Virus record (IMG/VR): IMGVR_UViG_3300030090_002957
Coordinates: 1-49,743 of that record
Strand: one strand, 5' to 3'
DNA from: a virus
Length of the DNA: 49,743 nt
Below, piece after piece: positions 49,446 through 49,743 of this stretch (positions are counted from its first letter, which is position 1; every line of letters begins with the position of its first letter). A program made the position numbers and the translations under genes. Under the pieces are notes generated by a model. It searched no databases. It saw nothing but the letters and a program-made list of their open reading frames with translations, and was not told where the DNA came from.

Positions 49446-49743
49446 TTATGCGTCTTCTACAACGACTACTTTATCCCCTTTTCGCTCACCATTTACAGTG
49501 TAATAGTAGTTCAAAGGCTCATCAGTGTTACTTCCAACATGGATATTACCATCTTCGTCTATGTGATCTACATATATGTTCTGATTGGGGCCAATAGCTG
49601 TAAGCTGTACCGTTACAGAATCCTCTTCAACTAGACCCATCCAGTATTCAGGACATTCTATAATGCTGTCTGAAGACTTACCCCTAAAGTAAACTCCGTG
49701 TTCTGGCCCCTCTAAACAACCATGTCTTAACTTCTTACCCTCT
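49446..49743 (-). CDS. Tail fibre protein, C-terminal ~99 residues (continued from 1-2897)
   Basis: Open from the window's right edge to a stop at 49446. Joined to the left-end frame the phase is exact: two bases from positions 2-1 plus one from 49743 form the Lys codon that links KAARF to KEGKKLRHG. The domain reads RHGCLEGPEHGVYFRGKSSD, then EYWMGLVEEDSVTVQLTAIG, and ends YYYTVNGERKGDKVVVVEDA. This domain is common at the C-termini of marine phage fibres. ATG 49640 inside it is not a real start. Confidence 0.8.
   Translation of the reverse strand, partial: EGKKLRHGCLEGPEHGVYFRGKSSDSIIECPEYWMGLVEEDSVTVQLTAIGPNQNIYVDHIDEDGNIHVGSNTDEPLNYYYTVNGERKGDKVVVVEDA

Noticed and set aside
49446-49640. 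Independent 64-aa gene at the right edge
   Set aside because: The frame is open upstream to the window end and joins in frame to the fibre gene at position 1, so the internal ATG is not a start.
1-49743. CRISPR array, tRNA genes, integrase, RNA polymerase gene
   Set aside because: Looked for on both strands by eye; no spaced direct repeats with unique spacers, no tRNA consensus, no tyrosine/serine recombinase motifs and no single-subunit polymerase motifs were seen.

Overview
The window looks like the essentially complete genome of a lytic, short-tailed (podovirus-like) double-stranded DNA phage infecting a Gram-negative bacterium, probably marine. Virion genes recognised by sequence pattern are a large terminase, a 739-residue portal, an acidic coiled-coil scaffold, a capsid protein, a 2414-residue internal protein and a repeat-rich tail fibre. 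No tape-measure, sheath, integrase, phage RNA polymerase or tRNA gene was seen. A Gram-negative host follows from the nested spanin pair, the lipoproteins with lipoboxes, one strong sigma70-type promoter and AGGAGG ribosome sites. The DNA is AT-rich by eye (not computed). 'Marine' is inference from fibre repeats and small basic proteins that resemble those of marine phages.

The two ends of the window belong together. The minus-strand fibre gene that starts at 2897 runs off position 1 and continues in frame from position 49743 to a stop at 49446, giving one 1064-codon gene. The molecule is therefore very likely circular or circularly permuted at 49,743 bp.

Layout: (1) minus strand, about 16.7 kb down to 1 and around the junction to 46.3 kb: two small DNA-binding-type genes, portal, scaffold, four small lysine/arginine-rich proteins, a membrane/secreted pair, capsid, decoration and tail proteins, tail fibre, two small acidic proteins, then a lysis cassette (two holin-like proteins, overlapping spanins, amidase, GH24 lysozyme) and a PD-(D/E)XK protein. 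A single counter-oriented lipoprotein gene interrupts it. (2) Plus strand, 17.1-23.8 kb: accessory/early region with a DUF932 protein, a GP88-family protein, zinc-ribbon proteins and many small unknown genes. It is unusually rich in hairpins and short repeats. (3) Minus strand, 36.4 kb down to 23.8 kb: large terminase and three large presumed ejection proteins. (4) Plus strand, 36.5-46.3 kb: HTH protein, RuvC-like resolvase, SF2 helicase, GIY-YIG protein, Cas4/RecB-like nuclease, possible ssDNA-binding protein, family A DNA polymerase and primase-helicase.

The replication genes form a self-contained fork: SF3 primase-helicase, proofreading polymerase and a recombination set (Cas4-like nuclease, SF2 helicase, resolvase). 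Transcription seems to rely on host sigma70. Genes are packed with TAATG or ATGA overlaps, so translational coupling is widespread.

The most unusual signals are non-coding: two identical-loop hairpins each exactly 9 nt upstream of a start codon (19.8 and 20.2 kb), a pair of covarying two-stem elements (17.0 and 17.8 kb), a perfect 20-bp inverted repeat (16.3 kb), four degenerate heptanucleotide arrays (15.7, 16.9, 21.0, 23.2 kb), a 29-bp direct repeat ahead of the capsid gene, and a structured leader ahead of the polymerase gene.
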